The notes: generated by a model from the letters alone, not told the origin. DNA of 64,000 nt from Amycolatopsis jejuensis (GCF_000717335.1 NZ_JNYZ01000016.1:62001-126000); one strand, 5' to 3'; counted from the stretch's first letter, positions 25,977 through 34,617 are shown. Numbers and translations are program-made.

Positions 25977-26696
25977 TCAGATGGCGGCCCGGCCTCCGTC
26001 CGCGGGCAGGATCGCGCCGGTCATGAACCCGGCCCGGTCGCTGGCCGCGAATGCGACGACTTCGGCGACCTCCGACGGGTCAGCCGCCCGCGCCATCGGC
26101 ACGGTGTTGCCGTAACCGCCGACGTCCGGGCCCAGCGAGGCGACCGCCTTCGACGTGCGCATCGGCCCTGGCGACACCGAGTTGACGCGGACGTTCGCGG
26201 GGGCGAACTCCGCAGCCCACGCCCGGGTCAGCGATTCCAGCGCGGCTTTGGTCGCCCCGTAGACGCCCATTTCGGGCATCCCGATTCCGGCTGCGGTCGA
26301 CGAAATGTTGACGATACTGCCGCCGCCGCGCGCGACCATGGCCGGCGCGAGGACTGTGGTGAGCACGAACGGCGCACGCACGTTGACGGCGAACGCGTGC
26401 TCGTAGTCGTCGAGGTCCTGCGTGGCCCCGAGCAGGATCGCTGCGTTGTTGACGAGAATGTCCACCGGCCCGGCTTCGTCGGCGAGCTTTCGCACATTCT
26501 CACTGTCATTCAAATCGGCTTCCAGGAAACGGGCGTTGCCACCGAGATCGTCGATGACCGGCGCGCCGCGCTCGGGATCCCGTCCGGTGATCGTGACCTC
26601 GGCCCCGCCTTCTGCGAAGATTTTCGCGATCGCGTGACCAAGGCCGCCGAATGCGCCCGACCCGGTAACCAGAGCTTTTTTGTCTTTGAATTCCAT
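25977..26696 (-). CDS. SDR-family oxidoreductase
   Basis: A 239-residue classical short-chain dehydrogenase. The cofactor motif is TGSGAFGGLGHAIA, with NNAA, a catalytic Ser in ISST and YGATK (Tyr and Lys); the C-terminus is typical (GAILPADGG). A basic Arg in TGRDPER points to NADPH. It has an ATG with GAGGAAAG upstream. It is followed on the same strand 40 bp upstream by a gene of unknown function (26737-27441), forming a likely two-gene unit. Confidence 0.92.
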   Translation of the reverse strand: MEFKDKKALVTGSGAFGGLGHAIAKIFAEGGAEVTITGRDPERGAPVIDDLGGNARFLEADLNDSENVRKLADEAGPVDILVNNAAILLGATQDLDDYEHAFAVNVRAPFVLTTVLAPAMVARGGGSIVNISSTAAGIGMPEMGVYGATKAALESLTRAWAAEFAPANVRVNSVSPGPMRTSKAVASLGPDVGGYGNTVPMARAADPSEVAEVVAFAASDRAGFMTGAILPADGGRAAI

Positions 26697-26736
26697 CAGT
26701 TGTCTTTCCTCGGTGTTCTCGGATGGTTTCCGAGGG

Positions 26737-27441
26737 TCACCCGGCAGTGGCGGCGTTCCGGATCCAGCTGCGGAATTCGATCGCCAAATGCTCGCAGTGT
26801 CCCTCGATCAGGGAGTCAGGGGAGGTGGACGGATAAATGACGCGGACCACGACGTCCGCGCCGGTTTCGGTGTCGCGCGCCTGATGCACGCAGTACGCGA
26901 AAGGAGTGCCGTCGTCGAGGGTCAGCTCGGCCTGCGCCAGCGTCTGCGGGTAAGCCGGGTCGAGGTATTCGCTGATCAGCGGGGGAAGTTCGGGCACCAT
27001 CGCCACCTTGAACCGGGTGAGGTGCCCGCCGATCGTCTCGACCATGCCGCCCGGGTAGGACGGCGGCTCGACGTAGTGTTCGGGGTGCGCATTCAAAAGC
27101 AGGACTTTGTCGTCGAATTCTCCGGTGGCCGATTGTCCGCGGAACCACGCGGTGAGCTGGGTGCCGGTGAGGCCGTGCACGGTGAATGCGGTCCGCGATT
27201 CCCGCCACGTGCCGCCGGCCGATTCCACGAGTTCTTTGTGGTAACGGTCACCCGCGTCGATCTGGTCCTTCAGCAGATCCATCATGACCTGGCCGCCGGC
27301 CACGTTCTTGAGGTTTTTCAGGGCCCTTCGAGCGGCTTTCAATTCCCACTGGTCCACCGCGGATTCGTCGAAATTCCGGCCTTTGGTGTGCACGGAGACG
27401 GTGACCGAAGTCGACGGCTGAACATCGGCAGTGGTGCTCAT
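26737..27441 (-). CDS. Conserved hypothetical protein
   Basis: A 234-residue soluble protein I cannot assign. There is no signal peptide or membrane segment. Notable stretches are NFDESAVDQWELKAARRALKNLKN, a helical N-terminal part, and YPGGMVETIGGHLTRF. The tail ends EFRSWIRNAA. The ATG at 27441 has AGGAG 7 nt upstream. It precedes the SDR gene by 40 bp on the same strand and starts 108 bp from a divergent TetR gene, which makes it a plausible target of that repressor. Confidence 0.7.
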   Translation of the reverse strand: MSTTADVQPSTSVTVSVHTKGRNFDESAVDQWELKAARRALKNLKNVAGGQVMMDLLKDQIDAGDRYHKELVESAGGTWRESRTAFTVHGLTGTQLTAWFRGQSATGEFDDKVLLLNAHPEHYVEPPSYPGGMVETIGGHLTRFKVAMVPELPPLISEYLDPAYPQTLAQAELTLDDGTPFAYCVHQARDTETGADVVVRVIYPSTSPDSLIEGHCEHLAIEFRSWIRNAATAG

Positions 27442-27538
27442 GACGGTTCTCCTGTTCAAACATCCTCGACGGCTCGCGCCGGTGCAGTCGAAACGGCCGG
27501 TGGAGAAGGGGAGGGGACGAGCCCTTGATCACGAGTGT

Positions 27539-27558
27539 AAGATGCAGGCATGCATCTT
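27539..27558. promoter_or_regulatory. TetR operator overlapping the tetR start codon
   Basis: A perfect palindrome AAGATGCA-ggca-TGCATCTT contains the proposed ATG of the TetR gene (27550). A repressor bound here could block both transcription and translation starts of its own gene. Confidence 0.6.
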
Positions 27559-28146
27559 GCAAGCGAGGAACCCGTTCGTGGAAGGCGCCGGCACGGCGCG
27601 GAGCTCGACGGTGCGCTGCTCGACGCAGCGTGGGACGAGCTGATGGAACGCGGGTATTCCGGCCTGACGTTCGACTCTGTCGCCCGGCGGGCCGGCACCA
27701 GTCGTCCGGTCGTCAATCGCCGCTGGGCGACCAAGGGCGCGCTGGTTCAGGACGCGATGATCCGGGCGAGCGACCGGGCGGTCCTGGTCGACCCGCGCAC
27801 CGGATCCCTGCGGGACGACACCATCGATCTGCTGGAGCAGCTCAACGTCTGGTTTGCGGGCTTTGCCGCGATCATGACCGCGCAGCTGGCCGCGTACTTC
27901 GACGAACTCGGCACCAGCCCGGCCGAGCTGCGCGAAATGCTGGTGGGCACCAGGCGGTCGGTCATCGAAGCTGTGACGCAGCGCGCCGTCGACCAGGGTG
28001 AGATCGACGGCGCGAAGCTGACCCCGCGGATTGCCCGGCTGCCCTACGACCTGCTCCGGCACGAGGCGATCATGAACCTGCGGCCGATGTCGTCCGAGGC
28101 GATCCGGGAGGTCGTCGACACGATTTTCCTGCCGCTGCTCCGTTGA
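27550..28146 (+). CDS. TetR-family transcriptional regulator
   Basis: A 198-residue regulator. The helix-turn-helix is at about 20-65 (LMERGYSGLTFDSVARRAGTSRPVVNRRW in order; turn RRAGTSRP), and the TetR_C-type ligand domain shows VWFAGFAAIMTAQLAAYF. The start at 27550 lies inside a palindrome; no good Shine-Dalgarno precedes it, so leaderless translation is possible. It is divergent from the hypothetical/SDR pair. Confidence 0.88.
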   Translation: MHLASEEPVRGRRRHGAELDGALLDAAWDELMERGYSGLTFDSVARRAGTSRPVVNRRWATKGALVQDAMIRASDRAVLVDPRTGSLRDDTIDLLEQLNVWFAGFAAIMTAQLAAYFDELGTSPAELREMLVGTRRSVIEAVTQRAVDQGEIDGAKLTPRIARLPYDLLRHEAIMNLRPMSSEAIREVVDTIFLPLLR

Positions 28147-28189
28147 ACTGTACGTCCACTGTGGACATGTCGACCGCGGGTGGTCGGAG

Positions 28190-28513
28190 TTGTTTCTCTC
28201 CGCTTTCGAGGTAGAGGTTGGCGGTGCGGATGAAGCTGCTCAGTTCCGATGCGAGAAGCGCGACGGTGTCCTCGTGCGGCGTGCCCGTCCGGCTGAGTGG
28301 AACGCGCGCTGCGAAACCTGCTTTGGCAGCGCCGCCCTTTCTTTGCCGACTGCCGTTGGCAATCGCGGGGGTGTCGATGGTGCCCGGCGAGATCACATTG
28401 AGCCGGATGCTGCGTCCCTTGAGTTCGTTGGCCCACGAAGGCGGCGTTGGTTGCGACGAACTCCAGGAATTGGCTGATCCCGCGCTGCGGAATCGGCTGC
28501 TTGTCTGAGTCAT
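28190..28513 (-). pseudogene. SDR oxidoreductase remnant
   Basis: A fragment of the C-terminal half of a short-chain dehydrogenase. One frame encodes ELKGRSIRLNVISPGTIDTP, followed by ARVPLSRTGTPHEDT and ALLASELSSFIRTANLYLESG, a degraded form of the usual C-terminus. The Rossmann N-terminus and active site are absent. The region 28514-28790 shows no gene. Confidence 0.65.
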
Positions 28514-28793
28514 CGGTGTGGATCTGCTTGCGGTGATAGGGCTTTGCGTGCGCTGTTCGCAACGGCTGATCTGGAAACGTTTCCGTGGATTGCGCCTTCC
28601 GTGTCGATAGGTTGCTGTTCGGACAATTCATTTGAGCTGGTCAGGCACGGTTTCTGGTCGTTTTGGTCGCTTGCGATCCGAGCGCCCACTCGTCGGGCTG
28701 ATCCTTCCGGAGGTGTGCCCTTGGTGCCTGGCCCGGGCGCCAGGACGGCGTGAGCCTTCGGGTTGATTTCCGGCGTGCTGGGCGCTACATTCA

Positions 28794-28819
28794 ATTACGT
28801 TCCTGTTCAGTTTCGTAAT
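28794..28819. promoter_or_regulatory. Inverted repeat ATTACG-n14-CGTAAT before tetR
   Basis: Two 6-bp arms (28794-28799, 28814-28819) lie just upstream of the TetR start at 28829. Candidate autoregulatory site. Confidence 0.4.
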
Positions 28820-28828
28820 GAGGTGCAC

Positions 28829-29425
28829 ATGTCCGATGCCAACGGGCCCGCCAGGGGCAGGCCGCGTGACGCCGGGCGGGACGTGGCGATCCTCGACGCG
28901 ACACTGAAACTGCTGGTCGAGGTCGGTTACGACCAGCTGTCCATCGAGTCGATCGCGACCGAAGCCGGGGTCGGCAAGCCTACGGTGTACCGACGCCACA
29001 CCGGCAAGGCAGCGCTGGTGGCGGCAGCAGTCGAGCACCGCGCGGCGAGCGTTCCACCTGCGGTGCGGACTGACGATCTCCGGCAAGCTCTGCTACAGAC
29101 CGTGGAATGGCTGGCCGCGCAGATTGCCGTGCAGGAGATCGGGCTACTTGGCGCGCTGTTTGCCGGCATGCGCAGCGATCCGGAACTGGCGGCCGAAATG
29201 CGGCGAATCCTGCGACGCGACGAAGCCGTTATGACCGAACGTCCTTTCGGCGGCGCGCAAGGTGAAAACCTGGTTCCCGGCGCGGCCGCGCTGTTCGCCG
29301 AGATCGCTCCGGCGCTCATCGTGCATCGGCTTGTGGTCGTCGGAGAGCCGAGCGACCGGAACTTCGTCAAGCACATCGTCGACGACATCTTGCTGCCGCT
29401 GCTCCGCCCGGCTCATTCGTCCTGA
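28829..29425 (+). CDS. TetR-family transcriptional regulator
   Basis: A 198-residue regulator. The helix-turn-helix lies around residues 30-60 (SIESIATEAGVGKPTVYRR), with a TetR_C_11-like ligand domain containing LLGALFAGMRSDPELAAEMR. It has an ATG with GAGGTG upstream. It is followed by the NmrA-type gene 39 bp downstream on the same strand, its probable co-regulated partner. Confidence 0.9.
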   Translation: MSDANGPARGRPRDAGRDVAILDATLKLLVEVGYDQLSIESIATEAGVGKPTVYRRHTGKAALVAAAVEHRAASVPPAVRTDDLRQALLQTVEWLAAQIAVQEIGLLGALFAGMRSDPELAAEMRRILRRDEAVMTERPFGGAQGENLVPGAAALFAEIAPALIVHRLVVVGEPSDRNFVKHIVDDILLPLLRPAHSS

Positions 29426-29464
29426 CACCCAGCGACTCCTGGATCCCTACGGAGGCAACAAATC

Positions 29465-30322
29465 ATGATCGTCATCACCGGCGCGACCGGTGCCTTGGGC
29501 GGCGCGACCGTCGAGCACCTGCTCAAGAGCATTCCGGCAGAACGCATCGGCGTCAGCGTCCGCGAGGTCGCCAAAGCACAGCATTTCGCCGACCGTGGCG
29601 TACGGGTACGCCACGGTTCCTATGACGACCCCGCGGCATTACGCGACTCGTTCGAAGGTGCCGAACAGATTCTGCTGATTTCTCAAAATGATTCCGACGT
29701 TGATGGAATCAGCTTACACCACAACGCGATCGAAGCTGCGGTTGCGGCGGGAGCGCAGCGGATTCTGTACACGAGCCACCAGAACGTGCGCGATGACAGC
29801 CCATTCGCCCCGGCGCACGAGCACGCCGCGACGGAGGCATTGCTCGCGTCGTCTGGGATTGCCTGGACCTCACTGCGTAACGGATTCTACGCGCACAGCC
29901 TCGACTGGCTGCTCGGTCCATGGCAACAAACCGGCACCATCACCGGACCGGCCGACGGCCCCGTCTCCTGGACCGATCGCGCCGACGTAGCCGAGGCTGC
30001 CGCAATCATCCTCATTGGACAGAAGGCGTTCGACGGCCCCGTCACGCTCACCGCGCGCCACGCCGTCACTTTCGACGACATTGCTGCCGCCGCAGCCAAA
30101 CTGACCGGCCGCGACATCAGCCGGGTCACCACCGACGACGAGCAATGGCTCGCCGACCGGATCGCCGCCGGTACCCCCGAGCACGTGGCCCAGATGCTGC
30201 TGCGGTTCTTCCACGCGGCGCGAAACGGCGATTTCGCCGACACCAATCCTCTGCTGGCAGAACTCCTGGACCACGAACCCCGCACCGTCGACGACCTTCT
30301 CGCCGACCGGCTCAGGGGCTGA
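29465..30322 (+). CDS. NmrA/QOR2-type NAD(P)H oxidoreductase (atypical SDR)
   Basis: A 285-residue protein. The N-terminal Rossmann motif is ITGATGALGGATVEHLL, then SQNDSD, and LYTSHQNV replaces the catalytic Tyr-Lys of classical SDRs. This resembles the QOR2 quinone oxidoreductase/NmrA redox-sensor group. The ATG has GGAGG 8 nt upstream. It is co-directional with the upstream TetR gene. Confidence 0.9.
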   Translation: MIVITGATGALGGATVEHLLKSIPAERIGVSVREVAKAQHFADRGVRVRHGSYDDPAALRDSFEGAEQILLISQNDSDVDGISLHHNAIEAAVAAGAQRILYTSHQNVRDDSPFAPAHEHAATEALLASSGIAWTSLRNGFYAHSLDWLLGPWQQTGTITGPADGPVSWTDRADVAEAAAIILIGQKAFDGPVTLTARHAVTFDDIAAAAAKLTGRDISRVTTDDEQWLADRIAAGTPEHVAQMLLRFFHAARNGDFADTNPLLAELLDHEPRTVDDLLADRLRG

Positions 30323-30354
30323 ATCACCCGGACCGTGGTCGCGTTGGAGCCAAC

Positions 30355-30892
30355 CTGACACGACCGGCGGCAGCTAGGAACGGCTGGTGCCAGCCGGATC
30401 CGACCGGCGTTAGCCCCGACACAACCGGGTGTAAGCCGAATGCGGTTGGTGTCTGGCGTGCAATGACGGGTGACGCCGGACGCGACCGGTGTCTGGCAGG
30501 AACGAGCGGTGTTGACCGGAAAACAGCTGGTGTCGGGGCGTGCATGACCAATGCATGCCGGACGCTGCTGGTGTCGGGGCGTGCATGACCAGTGCATGCC
30601 GGGTGCGGTTGGGTCTGGGCAGGCATGACCCGTGTAAGCCGGATACGACTGGTGCCTGGCAGGCACGACTGGTGCAAGCCAGACGAGACCTCTGTCGGCA
30701 GGCACGACCGGTGTAAGCCGGACACGACTGGTGCCTGGCAGGCACGACCGGCGTCAGCCTGACGCCGACCGATTGCAGGTACGCGCGACTGGAGTCAGCG
30801 AGCCGCTGAGCCGTGTCAGGTACGCGCGACCGGAGTCAGCGAACCGCTGAGCCCGTGTCAGGCAGGCGTGACCGGAGTCAGCGAGCCGCGAG
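30355..30892. repeat. Degenerate ~20/41-bp tandem repeats in convergent spacer
   Basis: Half units of about 20 bp (GACCGGTGTAAGCCGGACAC, GACTGGTGCCTGGCAGGCAC) pair into ~40-bp units; several copies carry the perfect inverted repeat TGCCTG-g-CAGGCA. The right end (30780-30890) changes to a related 41-bp unit with GGAGTCAGCGAGCCGC. It fills the gap between the NmrA gene and the convergent NlpC gene; no gene is present. Confidence 0.75.
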
Positions 30893-30897
30893 CTGTG

Positions 30898-32862
30898 CTA
30901 GGCGATCGGCCGTCCGGCGCCCGCGTAGTCGTCGCCGGGTTTGCGGTACGGATGGACCTGAACCGCTTGGCCGGTCTGCGGCGCGTCGATCATCTGCTGG
31001 TTCCCGATGTAGAGCCCCACGTGGTGGATATTCGTAGCCGGTTCCCCGTAGAAGATCAAGTCTCCCAGTTGCGGTTCATCGACGTGGGTGACACTGCGGA
31101 ATTGCGTGTCCGCTGTGCGCATGAGCTTCACCCCGGCGCTCCCGTAGGCGGCCGTGGTGAGGCCGGAACAGTCGAATCCGGGGTCGGGATCGCGAGTGCC
31201 GTTGCCGCCCCAGACGTAAGGCAGGCCGATCTGGTCGATCGCGAAGTCGACCGCGTTGAGGACTGCCGGGTTCGGTGCCTGCTCCCGCTGCCCGACGGTC
31301 CCGTAGACGTTCACTGTCGCCAACGTCCGGTGCATCATGAGTGGAGCCGGGGCCAGCGTGGTGACACCGTTCCACCAATCGGTTGACATATCGCGGCCGT
31401 TCGCGCAGAGCGCGCGCCCGGCGGTGAGCGCGGCGTCGTCGATGTTCTGCACTTCGGGCTTGCCGCCGGACGCGCTGCGCTGCCAGCTCGCCCAGACCGT
31501 CGGTGCCAGCTGCAGCGGCCCGGCAGCGTCTGGAGTCGAGACGACCCGATGGTAGAAGTCTCGGACTTCCAGTGTTCCCAACGGTTTCGCGAGAGTCCCG
31601 TTGTCGCCGAGATGGTCACCCTGTGCTCGGCCGTGGTCGCTGGCGACCTTCCCGATCGCGGCGAGGGTGATCCAGGAGAGGTGACATCCTGGCTGTTCCT
31701 TGCTGAGCGTGACGGTCGCCCGCGCATAACCGTTCATTGCCCGCAGCGGAATATCCAGCCACTGACTGGTCCGCGACGCCCACGTCCCGAACTCCCCGCC
31801 GTCCGGCACCTTCGGTTGGACCGGCACCGGCGACGACGTGGTAAGCGCGGTGGAGCTGGGTGCCGGTACCGGCATCGACGAGGTCGCCACGACGTTCCCC
31901 GACCCAGCACCACTGCCGTCCGGCAGAACCTGGACTGCGACCACCAACGCCGCGACGACCACCACGACTGCCGCCAGGACCACGACGACCCGCCGATTCC
32001 GGCCGAGAAATCCGGACTCCGGGGGAGTCATGGTGCCGGTGACCGGGAGGCCCGAGGTTTCGCCGTTCAATGGCGACCCGCTGGTCAGCGGGGACGTCTG
32101 ACCGCCGCCCGGCGACCCAGCGGCGAGCTCCGGTGTTTCGTCGCTGAGCGGCGACGCGCTGGTCAGCTCAGCTGTTTCGCCAGTGGACGGCGACGAGACA
32201 GTCGGCTCAACTGTCTCGCCGCTGGACGGCGACTCGCCGACGAAGCCCGAGGTTTCGCCATCGAGCGGCGACGTGCCGTGAGGTCTACCCGTCTGGCCGT
32301 CGGTCGTGTCGCCACTGAGAGGCGACGCGCTGCTCGCCTTTGTCGTGTCGCCATCGAGTGGCGACAGTTCGCGCGGCTCGGTTGTGTCTCTGTTGAGTGG
32401 CGACGGTTTGCTCGGCTTGGCGGTGTTGCCTTCGAGCGGCGACGTGCTGGTCGTCTCGGATGTGTCGCCGTTGAGTGGCGACGGCTTGCTCGGCTCGGTT
32501 GTGTCGCCGTTGAGAGGCGACGTGCTGGTCGGCCTGGCCGTGTCGCCATCTAACGGCGATGCGCCGGTCAGCTCGGGCAGATCGCCTTCGGCAGGCGACG
32601 TACCGGGCAGCTTGCGCAGCTCGTCATCGAGCGACGACGCCTCGATCGGTTCCGACAAATCAGCCCCATCCGAGGCCGAGGCCGTACCCGAGCCGGTAGC
32701 CCCATTGCCGTCGCCGTTTAACGGCAACGCACCCCCAGTGGCCGAACCACCTGCCGAACCGCCAGCCAAGTCCCCGGCCGAACCACCCGCCGAACCAACC
32801 GGAGACCCATCCGGAAAACCACCCGTGACCTGCGATTCGCCATCCAGCGGCGATCTCTCCAT
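30898..32862 (-). CDS. NlpC/P60 cell-wall hydrolase with repetitive N-terminal domain
   Basis: A 654-residue, type II-oriented membrane protein. Residues 1-270 are hydrophilic and dominated by a 13-residue repeat with core SPLNGDT. A single transmembrane helix follows at about 282-305 (RRVVVVLAAVVVVVAALVV). The outer part has a transglycosylase-like region (about 350-500, LSWITLAAIGKVASDHG) and a C-terminal NlpC/P60 peptidase with Cys565 (GFDCSGL) and His in NIHHVGLYIG, expected to cut peptidoglycan stem peptides. Its ATG shares one base with the nucleoside hydrolase stop (TGATG), so translation is coupled. A longer frame to 34446 runs antisense through other genes and is not real. Confidence 0.87.
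   Translation of the reverse strand: MERSPLDGESQVTGGFPDGSPVGSAGGSAGDLAGGSAGGSATGGALPLNGDGNGATGSGTASASDGADLSEPIEASSLDDELRKLPGTSPAEGDLPELTGASPLDGDTARPTSTSPLNGDTTEPSKPSPLNGDTSETTSTSPLEGNTAKPSKPSPLNRDTTEPRELSPLDGDTTKASSASPLSGDTTDGQTGRPHGTSPLDGETSGFVGESPSSGETVEPTVSSPSTGETAELTSASPLSDETPELAAGSPGGGQTSPLTSGSPLNGETSGLPVTGTMTPPESGFLGRNRRVVVVLAAVVVVVAALVVAVQVLPDGSGAGSGNVVATSSMPVPAPSSTALTTSSPVPVQPKVPDGGEFGTWASRTSQWLDIPLRAMNGYARATVTLSKEQPGCHLSWITLAAIGKVASDHGRAQGDHLGDNGTLAKPLGTLEVRDFYHRVVSTPDAAGPLQLAPTVWASWQRSASGGKPEVQNIDDAALTAGRALCANGRDMSTDWWNGVTTLAPAPLMMHRTLATVNVYGTVGQREQAPNPAVLNAVDFAIDQIGLPYVWGGNGTRDPDPGFDCSGLTTAAYGSAGVKLMRTADTQFRSVTHVDEPQLGDLIFYGEPATNIHHVGLYIGNQQMIDAPQTGQAVQVHPYRKPGDDYAGAGRPIA
32059..32638 (-). 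repeat. 39-bp in-frame array carrying the 19-bp GTCGCC/GGCGAC palindrome
   Basis: About 15 copies of a 19-bp imperfect palindrome (GTCGCC-n7-GGCGAC on the plus strand) start every 39 bp: 32059, 32098, 32137, 32176, 32215, 32254, then 32308 to 32620 in the same steps. One 54-bp step interrupts the order. Read on the minus strand the motif encodes SPLNGD. Two more separated copies lie near 32710 and at 32836-32854. Confidence 0.9.
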
Positions 32863-33809
32863 CACCGGCCTCCGGCGAGTCTCGACAGCACGAATTCCCG
32901 CAGCTCGTCCAGCCCCGTCTCCACCGCCACCTCGACCAGGCGGCCCGTCGGCGACATCGGGACGGCTCGCCGGTCGACGATCGTCATGCCGCGGGTCGGG
33001 CCGGGGGTCGAGTCGATGTCGACCGGGTACGTCTCGGTGTGCAGGATGCCCGGGCGGATCGCCTCCGCGACGGCCACCGCGTCGTGCAGGACGATGCCTT
33101 CGTAGCCGAGCACTTGCCGGTAGTGCGCGAGGTACTCCGGCGTGAACGCGTCCAGCGCCTGTCCGATGGGGCCGGACGCCGCCAGCTTCGCGAGCCATCC
33201 GCTGTCGACTGCGCACCGATGGGTGAGATCGAGGGGGACCATCACGCACGGGACGTCGTCCTCGACGAGCACTCGGCGCGCTGCGTCCGGGTCGGCCCAG
33301 ATGTTGAATTCGGCGACTGCCGTCGAATTGCCCCGCGCGATCGCGCCGCCCATCAGGACGATGCGCGCGATTTTCGAGCGGACCCCCGGGTGCGCCGCGA
33401 GCAGGGCCGCGATGTTCGTGAGGGGGCCGATCGGCGCGATGGTCACCGGTTCGTCGGACGCCTCGATCAGCGAGACCATCAGGCTCACCGCGTCGGACTC
33501 CTCCAGCGGGCGAGTGGCTTCGGGCAGCAGGTCGGCGTGCCCGGACAGCCCGTCGGAACCGTGGACGGTGCTTTTCCGGTGCAGCTCGCGGTAGAGAAGA
33601 GGACGCGCGGCGCCCGCGGCGACCGGCACGTCGCTCCGATCGCACAGCTGCAGCAGCCGGCGCGCGTTCGACGTGGTGGTGGCGAGCGGCACGTTGCCGA
33701 AGACCGTCGTCACTCCCAGCAGGTCGACGTCGCTCGACCTCGCGGCCAGTGCGATCGCGAAAGCGTCGTCGACACCAGGGTCGGTATCGATGATCAGCTT
33801 GGTGCCCAT
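32862..33809 (-). CDS. Inosine/uridine-preferring nucleoside hydrolase
   Basis: A 315-residue enzyme of the IU-nucleoside hydrolase fold. The calcium-binding N-terminal motif is IIDTDPGVDDAFAI (about residues 4-17); further active-site segments are AEFNIWADPDAA and the late His/Asp in GIVLHDAVAVAEA. It cleaves the N-glycosidic bond of ribonucleosides for base salvage. The ATG at 33809 has AAGGGGAAC upstream. It is upstream of, and coupled to, the NlpC/P60 gene, and 52 bp from the divergent acyltransferase gene. Confidence 0.92.
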   Translation of the reverse strand: MGTKLIIDTDPGVDDAFAIALAARSSDVDLLGVTTVFGNVPLATTTSNARRLLQLCDRSDVPVAAGAARPLLYRELHRKSTVHGSDGLSGHADLLPEATRPLEESDAVSLMVSLIEASDEPVTIAPIGPLTNIAALLAAHPGVRSKIARIVLMGGAIARGNSTAVAEFNIWADPDAARRVLVEDDVPCVMVPLDLTHRCAVDSGWLAKLAASGPIGQALDAFTPEYLAHYRQVLGYEGIVLHDAVAVAEAIRPGILHTETYPVDIDSTPGPTRGMTIVDRRAVPMSPTGRLVEVAVETGLDELREFVLSRLAGGR

Positions 33810-33861
33810 CCTGTTCCCCTTGCCTGTGGCGCGCCGTCGTCCACAGGTTACGGTCAACGGC

Positions 33862-34617
33862 ATGACGTCGATGTGGGGTGCGCCCGCGTTGTCGCGCGTG
33901 CGCGCCTGGCGCCGGGCCCGGCGGGACCCGAACCAGGCGAAGTTCCTGACGGCCGATTCGCTGCGTTGGGTACTGCGCAATCGCGCGTATACTCCGTGGT
34001 ACCTCGTGCGTTACTACCGGCTGCTCAAATTCCGTATCGCGAATCCGCACATCATCCTGCGCGGCATGCTGTTCCTGGGCAAGAACGTGGAGATCCACTG
34101 CCGGCCGGGCTACGGCAGGCTGGAGATCGGCCGTTGGGTCCACATCGGCGACGGCAATGCCATCCGGTGTCACGAAGGGTCCCTTCGCATCGGAGACAAG
34201 TCCGTTTTCGGGCGGCAGAACGTGATCAACTGCTACCTGGACATCGAGCTCGGTGCGGCCACGCTCGTCGCCGACTGGGTGTACATCTGCGACTTCGACC
34301 ACGTCACCGCGGACATCCACGTGCCCATCAAGGACCAGGGCATCGTCAAGGCGCCGGTCCGGATCGGGCCGGACACGTGGCTGGGTACAAAAGTCAGTGT
34401 CCTCAAGGGAACGCGCATCGGCCGGGGCAGTGTGCTGGGCGCGCACTCGGTGGTGCGCGGTGACATCCCGGACTACTCGATCGCGGTCGGCTCACCTGCC
34501 CGGGTGGTCCGCAACCGCGAGGACGACTACGCCGCGGATGCGGCCCGGCGCGAAGCTGTCGCCGACATGGCGCGCAAGGCGAACAAGGCTTTGCAGAAGA
34601 CTCTTGGCGAAGGTTGA
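33862..34617 (+). CDS. Hexapeptide-repeat (left-handed beta-helix) acyltransferase
   Basis: A 251-residue protein with an N-terminal helical segment (about 1-60), then repeated hexapeptide turns (LEIGRWVHIGDGNAI, LRIGDKSVFGRQNVI) and a closing VGSPARVV typical of maltose/galactoside O-acetyltransferases. The acceptor is unknown; a cell-surface glycan or lipid sugar is likely. No Shine-Dalgarno is obvious before the ATG. Confidence 0.87.
   Translation: MTSMWGAPALSRVRAWRRARRDPNQAKFLTADSLRWVLRNRAYTPWYLVRYYRLLKFRIANPHIILRGMLFLGKNVEIHCRPGYGRLEIGRWVHIGDGNAIRCHEGSLRIGDKSVFGRQNVINCYLDIELGAATLVADWVYICDFDHVTADIHVPIKDQGIVKAPVRIGPDTWLGTKVSVLKGTRIGRGSVLGAHSVVRGDIPDYSIAVGSPARVVRNREDDYAADAARREAVADMARKANKALQKTLGEG

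Noticed and set aside
30898-34446. Single open frame of about 1180 codons on the minus strand
   Set aside because: The part upstream of 32862 is antisense or out of frame to the nucleoside hydrolase and acyltransferase genes and has shadow composition; the real start is the coupled ATG at 32862.
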